DNA of 30,209 nucleotides from an uncultured Oscillospiraceae bacterium (GTDB lineage: Bacteria > Bacillota > Clostridia > Oscillospirales > Oscillospiraceae). The first letter of the stretch is position 1, and every line of letters starts with the position of its first letter. Shown piece after piece: positions 1 to 7,518 of this stretch. The stretch spans positions 1-30,209 of the forward strand of contig CAJULD010000030.1 of the NCBI GenBank assembly GCA_910587505.1, written 5' to 3'. A program made the translations under genes and the position numbers. The notes under the pieces are model-generated. The model searched no databases, had not been told where the DNA came from, and saw nothing but the letters and a program-made list of their open reading frames with translations.

Positions 1-1
1 C

Positions 2-3000
2 GGCGCGGTCCACGGCTCCCTGGGCGCGGGCGCTCTCACCAGCACCTACACCGCCTCCCAGGGCCTGCTGCTGATGATCCCCAATATGTACAAGATCGCG
101 GCCGAGCAGCTCCCCACCGTCTTTCATGTCTCCGCCCGCACGGTTTCCACCCACGCACTGAACATCTTCGGCGACCACTCCGACGTCATGGCCTGCCGCC
201 AGACCGGCTTTGCCATGCTGGCCGAGGGCAACGTCCAGGAGGTCATGGATCTCTCCCCCGTGGCCCATCTGGCCGCCATCTCCGGCAAGGTTCCCTTCAT
301 CAACTTCTTTGACGGCTTCCGGACCTCCCACGAGATCCAGAAGGTGGCCGTCTGGGATTTTGAGGACCTGAAGGACATGTGCGACATGGAGGCCGTGGAG
401 GCCTTCCGCAGGCACGCCCTCAACCCCGAGCACCCCAACACCCGGGGCTCCCATGAGAACGGCGACATCTTCTTCCAGCACCGCGAGGCCTGCAACAGGT
501 ACTACGACGAGCTGCCCGCAGTCGTCGAGAAGTACATGGGCAAGATCAACGAGAAGCTGGGCACCAACTACCAGCTCTTCAACTACTACGGCGCTCCCGA
601 CGCGGACCGCGTCATCATCGCCATGGGCTCCATCTGCGACGTGGCCGAGGAAGTCATCGACTACATGAACGCCCACGGCGAGAAGGTGGGTCTGGTGAAG
701 GTCCGCCTCTACCGCCCCTTCGCCGCTGACAAGCTCCTCTCCGCCATCCCCGCCACCGCCGGGAAGATCGCGGTTCTGGACCGCACCAAGGAGCCCGGCG
801 CTCTGGGCGAGCCCCTGTATCTGGACGTGGTCTCCGCCCTGGCCAACGCCGGAAGGAACGACGTGAAGGTCATCGGCGGCCGCTACGGCCTGGGCTCCAA
901 GGATACCCCGCCCGCCAGCGTGTTTGCCGTCTATGAGGAGCTGAAGCTGGAGAATCCCCGCCGTCAGTTCACCATCGGCATCGTGGACGACGTCACGGGT
1001 CTGTCCCTGCCGGAGAAGGAAGCCCCCAATACCGCCGCGGAAGGCACCATCGAGTGCAAGTTCTGGGGTCTGGGCGGCGACGGCACCGTGGGCGCCAACA
1101 AGAACTCCATCAAGATCATCGGCGACCACACCGACAAATACATCCAGGCGTACTTCCAGTACGACTCCAAGAAGACCGGCGGCGTGACCATCAGCCACCT
1201 GCGCTTCGGCGACAGGCCCATCCGGTCCCCCTACTATATCAACAAGGCCGACTTCGTGGCCTGCCACAACCCCTCTTACGTCACCAAGGGCTTCAAGATG
1301 GTCAACGACGTGAAGCCCGGCGGCGTGTTCATGATTAACTGCCAGTGGGATTTTGACGAGCTCTGCCACCACCTTAACGCCGAGGCCAAGCGGTATATCG
1401 CCAGGAACAACATCCAGCTGTACACCATCAACGCCATCGACCTGGCCGCCAGGATCGGCATGGGCAAGCGTACCAATACCATCCTCCAGTCCGCCTTCTT
1501 CACCCTGGCCAGGGTCATGCCCCAGGAGCAGGCCATCCAGTATATGAAGGACGCCGCCACCAGGAGCTACTCCAAGAAGGGCGAGGACGTGGTGAAGATG
1601 AACCACGAAGCCATCGACGCCGGCGCCACCGCCTTCGTCAAGATCGACGTGCCCGCCGACTGGGCCAACGCCGTGGATGAGAAGGCCGGCCACAATCTGG
1701 AGGGCAAGGCCGAGCTGGTCACCATGGTCAGGGACATTCTGGAGCCCGTGGGCAAGATGGACGGCGACAGCCTGCCCGTCAGCGTCTTCGTGCCCCATGC
1801 CGACGGTCAGTTCGAGCTGGGCGCGTCCGCCTATGAGAAGCGCGGCGTGGCCGTCAGCGTGCCCGTATGGGATCCTGACAAGTGCATCCAGTGCAACACC
1901 TGCGCCTATGTCTGCCCCCACGCCACCATCCGCACCTTCGCCCTCACCGAAGACGAGGTCAGGAACGCTCCCGAGGGCCTCAAGACCGCGCCTGTCAAGG
2001 CCGGCAAGGGCAAGGGCGTGTACACCTATGCCATCGGCGTGAGCCCCCTGGACTGCATGGGCTGCGGCGTGTGCGTGGAGGCCTGCCTGGCGGGCGCCAG
2101 GGATCCCGAGAAGCGGGCCATCAAGATGGTACCTCAGGAGAGCCAGAGCGAGCAGGCCAGGGTCTGGGATTACCTGGTGAAGACCGCTCCCAAGGCGGAC
2201 ATGCAGGACAACACCGTCAAGGGCAGCCAGTTCAGGCAGCCCTACCTGGAGTTCTCCGGCTCCTGCGCCGGCTGTGCCGAGACCAGCTATGCCCGTCTCG
2301 TCACCCAGCTCTTCGGCGACCGGATGTATATCTCCAACGCCACCGGCTGCTCCTCCATCTGGGGCGGACCGGCAGCCACCTCTCCCTACTGCACCAACGC
2401 CGAGGGCAAGGGCCCCGCATGGTGCAACTCCCTGTTCGAGGACAACGCCGAGCACGGTCTGGGCATGTATATTGGTCAGAAGGCCATCCGCAACGCTCTG
2501 GTGGAAGACACCAGGAAGCTCATCGCCGTTGAGTGGGCCGTTCCCGAGCTGAAGGAGGCCGCTCAGAAGTGGCTGGACACCCTGGAGGACGGAGAGGCCA
2601 ACCAGGCCGCCACCAGGGAGTATATCGCCGCCTTGGAGGACGGCATCATGACCGTGGACGAGTGCGTGGCCTTCACCCAGAGCCCCGCTGCCAGGGACGT
2701 CTTTGGCGACAGGGCCCCGGAAATGGCCGCTCACGCAGCGGAGATGAAGGCCGCGGGCCGGAAGTACTGCGACTGCGACGCCTGCCGGCTGGCTGAGTCC
2801 ATCCTCTCCAGGAAGGAGTACCTGAACAAGAAGAGCGTGTGGATCTTCGGCGGCGACGGCTGGGCCTACGACATCGGCTACGGCGGACTGGACCACGTCC
2901 TGGCCTCCGGCGAGGATGTCAACGTGTTCGTCTTCGACACCGAGGTGTACTCCAACACCGGCGGTCAGGCAAGTAAGGCCTCCAACATCGGCCAGGTGGC

Positions 3001-3490
3001 TCAGTTTGCCGCCGCCGGTAAGGAGATGAAGAAGAAGAGCCTCAGCGAGATCGCCATGCAGTACGGCTACGTGTACGTGGCTCAGGTGGCCATGGGCGCC
3101 AACACCGCCCAGACCCTCAAGGCCATTGCCGAGGCCGAGGCCTATCACGGCCCGTCCCTCATCATCGGCTACGCCCCCTGCGAGATGCACTCCATCAAGG
3201 GCGGCATGATGAACTGCCAGAAGGAAATGAAGAAGGCCGTGGATTGCGGCTACTGGAACCTGTTCCGCTTCAATCCCGCCCTGGCTGCCGAGGGCAGGAA
3301 TCCCTTCACTCTGGACAGCAAGGCGCCCGCCGGCGGCTATCAGGAGTTCCTGATGAACGAGGCCCGCTACGCCCGGCTGACCCGGGAGTTCCCCGAGCGC
3401 GCCGAGGTGCTGTTCGCCCGGAACGAAGAGGCCGCGAAGGAGCGGTATGCGCACCTGATGAAGCTCATCGACCTGTACAAGGCGGAGTAA
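2..3490 (+). CDS. nifJ: Pyruvate:ferredoxin (flavodoxin) oxidoreductase, 5'-truncated by window edge
   Basis: Catalyses CoA-dependent oxidative decarboxylation of pyruvate to acetyl-CoA, CO2 and reduced ferredoxin in the cytoplasm. The frame is open from base 2, upstream of the first ATG at 74, and the translation there (GAVHGSLGAGALTSTYTASQ) matches the conserved N-terminal domain, so roughly the first 65 residues lie outside the window. About 1,162 residues are visible, against the usual 1,170-1,200. Two ferredoxin-type [4Fe-4S] motifs are present (CIQCNTCAYVCPH near base 1882 and CMGCGVCVEACLAG near 2054). The C-terminal TPP domain has the CAGCAET cysteine pair (about 2265) and the GDGWAYDIGYGGLDH...YSNTGGQASKAS region (2850-2985). 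Codon choice is strongly biased to C/G-ending codons, as expected of a very highly expressed gene. It is a single polypeptide, not the split archaeal form. The symbol could equally be por. Confidence 0.97.
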   Translation, partial: GAVHGSLGAGALTSTYTASQGLLLMIPNMYKIAAEQLPTVFHVSARTVSTHALNIFGDHSDVMACRQTGFAMLAEGNVQEVMDLSPVAHLAAISGKVPFINFFDGFRTSHEIQKVAVWDFEDLKDMCDMEAVEAFRRHALNPEHPNTRGSHENGDIFFQHREACNRYYDELPAVVEKYMGKINEKLGTNYQLFNYYGAPDADRVIIAMGSICDVAEEVIDYMNAHGEKVGLVKVRLYRPFAADKLLSAIPATAGKIAVLDRTKEPGALGEPLYLDVVSALANAGRNDVKVIGGRYGLGSKDTPPASVFAVYEELKLENPRRQFTIGIVDDVTGLSLPEKEAPNTAAEGTIECKFWGLGGDGTVGANKNSIKIIGDHTDKYIQAYFQYDSKKTGGVTISHLRFGDRPIRSPYYINKADFVACHNPSYVTKGFKMVNDVKPGGVFMINCQWDFDELCHHLNAEAKRYIARNNIQLYTINAIDLAARIGMGKRTNTILQSAFFTLARVMPQEQAIQYMKDAATRSYSKKGEDVVKMNHEAIDAGATAFVKIDVPADWANAVDEKAGHNLEGKAELVTMVRDILEPVGKMDGDSLPVSVFVPHADGQFELGASAYEKRGVAVSVPVWDPDKCIQCNTCAYVCPHATIRTFALTEDEVRNAPEGLKTAPVKAGKGKGVYTYAIGVSPLDCMGCGVCVEACLAGARDPEKRAIKMVPQESQSEQARVWDYLVKTAPKADMQDNTVKGSQFRQPYLEFSGSCAGCAETSYARLVTQLFGDRMYISNATGCSSIWGGPAATSPYCTNAEGKGPAWCNSLFEDNAEHGLGMYIGQKAIRNALVEDTRKLIAVEWAVPELKEAAQKWLDTLEDGEANQAATREYIAALEDGIMTVDECVAFTQSPAARDVFGDRAPEMAAHAAEMKAAGRKYCDCDACRLAESILSRKEYLNKKSVWIFGGDGWAYDIGYGGLDHVLASGEDVNVFVFDTEVYSNTGGQASKASNIGQVAQFAAAGKEMKKKSLSEIAMQYGYVYVAQVAMGANTAQTLKAIAEAEAYHGPSLIIGYAPCEMHSIKGGMMNCQKEMKKAVDCGYWNLFRFNPALAAEGRNPFTLDSKAPAGGYQEFLMNEARYARLTREFPERAEVLFARNEEAAKERYAHLMKLIDLYKAE

Positions 3491-3509
3491 TTTTCGCTCC
3501 ATACCATCC

Positions 3510-3537
3510 GGCCCCCGGGGTTTGCGCCCCGGGGGCC
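3510..3537 (+). terminator. GC-rich hairpin after the pyruvate oxidoreductase gene
   Basis: An 11-bp perfect stem (GGCCCCCGGGG / CCCCGGGGGCC) with the 6-base loop TTTGCG lies 20 bases after the stop codon. There is no downstream T-run, so it may act as a weak terminator or as a 3' stabilising structure for an abundant mRNA. Confidence 0.55.
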
Positions 3538-3552
3538 TCAGCCTGTCGAAAA

Positions 3553-3584
3553 GCGGCCTGTCCGGAGATCTCCGGACAGGCCGC
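3553..3584 (-). terminator. 32-bp perfect palindrome, probable minus-strand terminator
   Basis: The two 16-base arms (GCGGCCTGTCCGGAGA and its exact reverse complement) meet with no intervening base. Read on the minus strand the structure is followed by TTTTCGAC, so it fits best as the terminator of the toxin-antitoxin transcript arriving from 3775. On the plus strand it is followed by A-rich sequence, so it is at most a back-up for the upstream gene. Confidence 0.6.
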
Positions 3585-3774
3585 AAAGAATAAACAGATA
3601 CATACAGGCGAAATATGGAGGGAGAAGGAGCCAGGACTGCCGTTTCGCTTTCCACCTGGCCCGCTTTTTGCAGTCTCTGCCAGCAGCTCCTCCTGATACC
3701 GCTTTGCCGCTGCCTCCTGCCTTACCTTCTTCAGGCTTCCGTATCCACTGCCTGTCAAAGGTAAATGCATTCCA

Positions 3775-4473
3775 TCAAAATAAACTCAATTGCACATTTT
3801 CTCCTTCATCCGATTCGGTTTTTCTATATGCCGGATATACTGTATCCAAAAATGCGTCTTTGCTTTTTAACGCTTCCTGCAGCAATCCCTGTTTTTGTAA
3901 TGATACATAAATTGCAGCCGCTTCCGCCTGGCAATTTATTGACCTTTGGGGATTAAAAGCAATATCCGTAAAAGCATCATAATCTATGAGCTGCTCTGTT
4001 AATTCATCGTATAAATGCAACGCATTGATATACAGCCAATTATAAAAGTATGTTTTGGGCTCTGTTTTGAATGTTAAGCCGTCATAAAAAAATTGGATAA
4101 TCTTGCCGCTGTTTTTCAGACGTTCATCTTTTTTTGCCTGCCTTGACGAGACATTCAGCAAGTCTACGTAAGGACCTCCTCTCTCAAAAACCTTACTGGC
4201 CTGAAATGCGGATTCGACAGAGAAATTTTTTCCACCGGGTGTTTTTATTATAAGATTAAATGCACTTAATCTTATGCCCAGTTCAACTTCTGATTTGCTT
4301 GAAATTTCCAAAACCTTCTTATCTGAGTGTTTCTTTAAGTAGGACTGGTGTAAGCTTTGTATGCTTCTCTTTTTCTGGCTATCGGAAAAGCCGCTGAAAA
4401 ATTCAAATTCTACATTTTCTCTAATGCAGTATCGCTTATCAAGCGACGTGACAAATACAGGTCTGTTCGCCAT
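3775..4473 (-). CDS. DarT1-associated NADAR antitoxin (DNA ADP-ribosyl-guanine hydrolase family)
   Basis: 232 residues, recognised as the NADAR-type antitoxin that accompanies DarT1. In that family the enzyme removes ADP-ribose from guanine in DNA and so reverses the toxin's damage. Family-typical stretches are visible: RPVFV at the N-terminus, LEISSKSEVELGIRLSAFNL, SVESAFQASKVFERGGPYVDLL, the AKKDERLKNSG segment, EPKTYFYNWLYINAL, and YDAFTDIAFNPQRSINCQAE near the C-terminus. The start is supported by an AGGAGG site 5 bases upstream of the ATG; the toxin's TAG stop overlaps that site (TAGGAGG), so the two genes are tightly coupled. Base composition is clearly more AT-rich than the surrounding genes, which suggests acquisition by transfer. 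The family call is from remembered sequence pattern, not a search. The alternative, a generic NADAR/YbiA protein, is less likely given its partner. Confidence 0.88.
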   Translation of the reverse strand: MANRPVFVTSLDKRYCIRENVEFEFFSGFSDSQKKRSIQSLHQSYLKKHSDKKVLEISSKSEVELGIRLSAFNLIIKTPGGKNFSVESAFQASKVFERGGPYVDLLNVSSRQAKKDERLKNSGKIIQFFYDGLTFKTEPKTYFYNWLYINALHLYDELTEQLIDYDAFTDIAFNPQRSINCQAEAAAIYVSLQKQGLLQEALKSKDAFLDTVYPAYRKTESDEGENVQLSLF

Positions 4474-4482
4474 AATAGCCTC

Positions 4483-5103
4483 CTACTTTGTCCAGGATTT
4501 CCAATCATTGCGACAGCTGAAGACTTTTGTGTTTATGCTTGCGGCAATGCAGCCTGGAATATCATTTTTGTACCTGTCAAAGGTCTGTTCATTATGAAAA
4601 TAAACATTTGTAATATATCTGGCAGGGATTGTTCCAAATACAAGGACTTCTGCCTGAGGGTTGGTAGGATACCAGTCTCTCAAATTCAGTTCTTCCCGTT
4701 GCGGATAAGATGGACGATCTTCAAATAATCCTGAAAAAGCTTCTGTACCCGTTCTTTCTCCAAGCGGGATATTATACATAGTGGCATCGCCCGCATTTGT
4801 CCAGCAAAATGCACATTGATAATCACATAAAATTTGCGCGTCTAATTGCAATACTGCCCAGTCAATATCGGGATTGTTCTGTCTTAAGCTATAAAACATT
4901 TTATAATTTGGAAATTCTATGGACATACAGACGGCATTCGGGCACCTGTCATATCTATACTCGTCATTAAAACAACTATGTATTTTTTTATTTACCAGAA
5001 TATTTCTTGGTAAAAGACCATAGTTAAAAATATTTGACAGATTTTCAGCCTGGGTAAAATGATAAAGCCTGTCTATTTGACGCTGTTTTAAAATTCTTTT
5101 CAT
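4483..5103 (-). CDS. darT1: DarT1-type DNA ADP-ribosyltransferase toxin (DUF4433 family)
   Basis: 206 residues from the ATG at 5103. The DarT family transfers ADP-ribose from NAD+ onto bases of single-stranded DNA and blocks replication; members paired with NADAR (DarT1) modify guanine, whereas DarT2-DarG modify thymine. Visible signatures are the N-terminal NAD-binding segment with LYHFT (His15), the CMSIEFPNYKMFYSLR block, and NPQAEVLVFGTIPARYI, whose Glu152 corresponds to the catalytic glutamate. I chose 5103 over the ATG at 5121 because AGAGGAAC sits 5-12 bases before it. The toxin is first in the two-gene operon and its stop overlaps the antitoxin ribosome-binding site. A -35/-10 pair about 140 bases upstream gives a long leader. 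The AT-rich composition and lack of a neighbouring transposase suggest a small insertion between two housekeeping loci. Assignment to DarT1 rather than DarT2 rests on the NADAR neighbour. Confidence 0.87.
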   Translation of the reverse strand: MKRILKQRQIDRLYHFTQAENLSNIFNYGLLPRNILVNKKIHSCFNDEYRYDRCPNAVCMSIEFPNYKMFYSLRQNNPDIDWAVLQLDAQILCDYQCAFCWTNAGDATMYNIPLGERTGTEAFSGLFEDRPSYPQREELNLRDWYPTNPQAEVLVFGTIPARYITNVYFHNEQTFDRYKNDIPGCIAASINTKVFSCRNDWKSWTK

Positions 5104-5169
5104 ATCAGTTCCTCTGTACACACATTATGGCAAAATATTATCCCTCATTCACTACGCATGAAAAACAGA

Positions 5170-5202
5170 CGTTACATCACGGACTTACCCCGCAATGTAA
5201 CG
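5170..5202. repeat. Inverted repeat in the darT1 leader
   Basis: CGTTACAT (5170-5177) and ATGTAACG (5195-5202) form an 8-base inverted repeat separated by 17 bases. It lies in the long 5' leader between the toxin promoter and start codon. It could be an operator for autoregulation or an RNA hairpin limiting toxin translation; neither role is shown by the sequence. Confidence 0.4.
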
Positions 5203-5243
5203 AGCGGCTGGATTACTCTTATAACATTCTTTTTTCCGTCATA

Positions 5244-5272
5244 AGTATAGCACGCCTCCACGGGCAAGTCAA
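5244..5272 (-). promoter_or_regulatory. Promoter of the darT1-NADAR operon
   Basis: On the minus strand TTGACT, a 17-base spacer and TATACT form a near-consensus sigma-A promoter. The expected transcript start near 5237 gives a leader of about 134 bases before the toxin ATG. Confidence 0.75.
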
Positions 5273-5487
5273 CAAATCAGAGCACCGAACCACGGCAAAT
5301 GCTGTAGAACTGTTGAGCAAATGGGGCAAAGAAGTCAGGAGGAGAGCGCCAGCGGAGCGGAGGCACCGGCAGGCTGTTGGAGCGGCGATCATGAACAGGC
5401 GAGCTGTTTCTCTGCTTTTTTCTTCCCCTCCTGTCCAATATGTATTGTGCTCCTGCAACAGCAGAGACTGTCTGTAAAAATTTCCTC
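5273..5487. other. Intergenic stretch with no recognisable gene
   Basis: This lies between the divergent toxin and SRP RNA promoters. Short open frames cross it on both strands, but none has a convincing ribosome-binding site or recognisable protein. Its higher GC content than the toxin genes marks where the AT-rich island ends. Confidence 0.5.
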
Positions 5488-5516
5488 TTGCAATTCACCG
5501 GTAAATCGTGTATAAT
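5488..5516 (+). promoter_or_regulatory. Promoter of the SRP RNA gene
   Basis: TTGCAA, a 17-base spacer and a perfect TATAAT. The predicted start, about 7 bases downstream, falls just before the 5' strand of the SRP RNA closing stem. Confidence 0.85.
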
Positions 5517-5529
5517 ACAATTCGCGAAT

Positions 5530-5681
5530 AAAATACTCTCCGCAGGCATTCGTGTTGAGGTTCCGGTCTCGCGCAATGGAAGCCTGTGAACCATGTCAGG
5601 CGGGGAACCGAGCAGCATTAAGCGGGACGAAATGTGCCGCGAGGGCTCCGGTTCGGAGCGGATGCTTGCGGAGAGTATTTT
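5530..5681 (+). ncRNA. ffs: Bacterial signal recognition particle RNA
   Basis: The RNA scaffold of the signal recognition particle; it binds Ffh and guides nascent membrane proteins to FtsY. The helix-8 core is at 5596-5616: UCAGG, tip stem CGG, tetraloop GGAA, tip stem CCG, then AGCAGC. This matches the universal UCAGG/AGCAGC internal loop and GNRA-type tetraloop; the usual tip pairs UCC/GGA are replaced by CGG/CCG, a compensatory change. The molecule is closed by a perfect 15-bp stem (AAAATACTCTCCGCA at 5530 with TGCGGAGAGTATTTT ending at 5681). At about 152 nt it is longer than E. coli 4.5S but shorter than the ~270-nt Bacillus scRNA, and I see no separate Alu domain. The position directly before dnaX matches the scr-dnaX order known in Bacillus. 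Ends are inferred from the stem. Confidence 0.93.
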
Positions 5682-5687
5682 AGGCGG

Positions 5688-5718
5688 AAACAGGGGGCCT
5701 TTCAGGCCCCTGTTTTTT
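5688..5718 (+). terminator. Rho-independent terminator of the SRP RNA
   Basis: The arms AACAGGGGGCC and GGCCCCTGTT, with one bulged G and a TTTCA loop, are followed directly by a run of T. The stop point lies just 7 bases before the dnaX ribosome-binding site. Confidence 0.9.
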
Positions 5719-5739
5719 GTAGACAGGAGGTATCACCAA

Positions 5740-7422
5740 GTGTATCAGGCATTGTATCGGAAATGGCGGCCAAAGTCCTTTGCCGACGTGGTGGGGCAGG
5801 AGCATATCACCGGCACCCTCCGCCGTCAGGCCGCCCAGGGCCGGCTTTCCCACGCCTACCTCTTCACCGGTACCCGCGGCACCGGCAAGACCACCTGCGC
5901 CAAGATCCTCGCCAGGGCGGTCAACTGCCAGCACCCCGTGGACGGCGACCCCTGCAATCAATGTCCCGCCTGTCTGGGCATCGACAACGGCAGCCTGCTG
6001 GACGTGCTGGAGCTGGACGCGGCCAGCAACAATGGCGTGGACCAGGTACGCGCCCTGCGGGACGAGGCCATCTATTCCCCCGCCAGTGTGAAATACCGGG
6101 TGTATATCATCGACGAGGTACACATGCTGTCCATCTCCGCTTTCAACGCCCTGCTGAAAATTCTGGAGGAGCCCCCGGCCCACCTGATCTTTATTCTGGC
6201 TACCACGGAGCTGCACAGGGTGCCCGCCACCATTCTCTCCCGGTGCCAGCGTTTCGCCTTCAAGCGCATTCAGCCTCAGGACATTGCCTCGCGGCTGCGC
6301 TATGTGGCCGGTCAGGAAGGAATGGAGCTGACGGAGGACGCGGCGGGACTGCTCTCCCGGCTTTCCGACGGCGCTATGCGGGACGCCCTCAGCCTGCTGG
6401 ACCAGTGCGGCGCGCAGGGGGGGACCGTTGACAGCGAGCGGGTGCTGGATGTGCTGGGCCTGACCGGAAACCTGCAAACGGCGGAGCTGATGGGCCGTCT
6501 GCTGGAGCGGGACGCCCAATCCGCCCTGCTTACCCTGGACCGCCTGTACCATGGCGGAAAGGACGTGGGGGCGCTGCTGGGCGAGCTGTCCGCCCTGACC
6601 CGCGACCTGCTGATCCGCATGACCGCGCCGGAGGGTGGCGCCGCGCTGCTGTCCGGGGGGTACGACGACAGTGTGATGGACCGCCTCTCTCAGGGGGTCA
6701 GCTCCACCCGCCTGCTCTTCATGGCCTCCCAGCTGCAAAGCGTTTCCGCTTCCCTGCCCCTCAGCACCAACCGTCGCACCGACGCGGAGCTGTGTCTGCT
6801 GCGTCTGTGCGACGAGAGCCTCTGCGGCGATGTAACTGCCCTGGCCGCCCGGCTGGCCCGGCTGGAGGAGGGCGGAGCGCCCGCCGCTTCCGTCTCCGCT
6901 CCCATGCCCCGGCATGCGCCGTCCGGACCTGCGCCCGCCCCGTCCGGACCTGCGCAGGATGACCCGCCGCCCTGGGACGGGGACGCGCCGCCCTTGCCGG
7001 AGGCTCCGCCGCCGGAGGACGTGCCGCCGCCCTGTGGGGAGCCTGTCGCGCCCCCGGTACACAGAGCTCCGTCCCGGCAGGGCAGGGAAAAGCCCGCTCC
7101 GCCGGCAGGATGGGCCCTGTGGGGAGAACTGGTGGAGCAGTACAAGAACCGGCTGACCCCCATGTACTGGTACATGCTGGACGACGCCAGCGGTACGCTG
7201 GAGGGGGACGAGCTGGTGGTCCGCTGCGGCGACGGGCTGACGCTGGAGAGCCTCAACAGTCCGGAGGTGGCGGAGGTACTTCGGGCGGTCACCGAAGAGA
7301 AGGTGGGGATGCCCCTTCGAGTCCGGTTCACGATGGGGGGCGGTCAGGCCGCCCCGGAGGACAAGCTGGAGGAGCTGATCCGGCAGGGGAGCAGATTTGA
7401 GGGCTTCAGGGTGAAGCCGTAA
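5740..7422 (+). CDS. dnaX: DNA polymerase III subunit gamma/tau
   Basis: Clamp-loader ATPase subunit of the replicative polymerase, which loads the sliding clamp and links polymerases at the fork. 560 residues from a GTG at 5740 (MYQALYRKWRPKSF, the standard N-terminus) with AGGAGG at 5725-5730. The frame is open back to 5593, but that part is the SRP RNA gene and is not translated. Domains: AAA+ module with Walker A GTRGTGKTT (about residues 44-52), four-cysteine zinc module (about 63-78, CNQCPAC), Walker B/DEVH (about 125) and SRC sensor (about 167); then a clamp-loader collar domain. A proline-rich linker (about 390-455) leads to the tau-type C-terminal domain. It has no obvious promoter of its own and follows the SRP RNA terminator by 21 bases, so transcription probably depends on read-through. 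Confidence 0.97.
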   Translation: MYQALYRKWRPKSFADVVGQEHITGTLRRQAAQGRLSHAYLFTGTRGTGKTTCAKILARAVNCQHPVDGDPCNQCPACLGIDNGSLLDVLELDAASNNGVDQVRALRDEAIYSPASVKYRVYIIDEVHMLSISAFNALLKILEEPPAHLIFILATTELHRVPATILSRCQRFAFKRIQPQDIASRLRYVAGQEGMELTEDAAGLLSRLSDGAMRDALSLLDQCGAQGGTVDSERVLDVLGLTGNLQTAELMGRLLERDAQSALLTLDRLYHGGKDVGALLGELSALTRDLLIRMTAPEGGAALLSGGYDDSVMDRLSQGVSSTRLLFMASQLQSVSASLPLSTNRRTDAELCLLRLCDESLCGDVTALAARLARLEEGGAPAASVSAPMPRHAPSGPAPAPSGPAQDDPPPWDGDAPPLPEAPPPEDVPPPCGEPVAPPVHRAPSRQGREKPAPPAGWALWGELVEQYKNRLTPMYWYMLDDASGTLEGDELVVRCGDGLTLESLNSPEVAEVLRAVTEEKVGMPLRVRFTMGGGQAAPEDKLEELIRQGSRFEGFRVKP

Positions 7423-7482
7423 GGCCCTCCGCCGCCCCGGCAGGGAAAGCTGAGGGCGCGGAGCCCCGTGATACAGATAAAA

Positions 7483-7514
7483 GGCAGGGCCGGGGAGCAT
7501 CCCCCGGCCCTGCC
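7483..7514 (-). terminator. Terminator between dnaX and the convergent amidohydrolase
   Basis: A 13-bp perfect stem (GGCAGGGCCGGGG / CCCCGGCCCTGCC) with a 6-base loop. On the minus strand it is followed by TTTTATCTG, so it primarily ends the amidohydrolase transcript; as a hairpin it may also serve dnaX. Confidence 0.8.
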
Positions 7515-7518
7515 CATA

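Noticed and set aside
3465..3770. 101-residue minus-strand ORF just after the NADAR gene (KKVRQEAAAKRYQEELLAE segment)
   Set aside because: It has a helical-looking N-terminal half but no good ribosome-binding site, and it runs straight through both hairpins into the nifJ end. At best a decayed gene fragment at the island edge.
3760..5320. Insertion sequence or prophage carrying the toxin-antitoxin pair
   Set aside because: No transposase, integrase, terminal inverted repeat or target duplication could be seen around the AT-rich segment.
5127..5477. 116-residue plus-strand ORF between the toxin and SRP RNA promoters
   Set aside because: It overlaps the toxin leader and promoter, has no ribosome-binding site, and its product is not recognisable.
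5593..5739. Upstream extension of dnaX to an ATG at 5593
   Set aside because: The stretch is the SRP RNA and its terminator; the GTG at 5740 has AGGAGG and gives the standard DnaX N-terminus.
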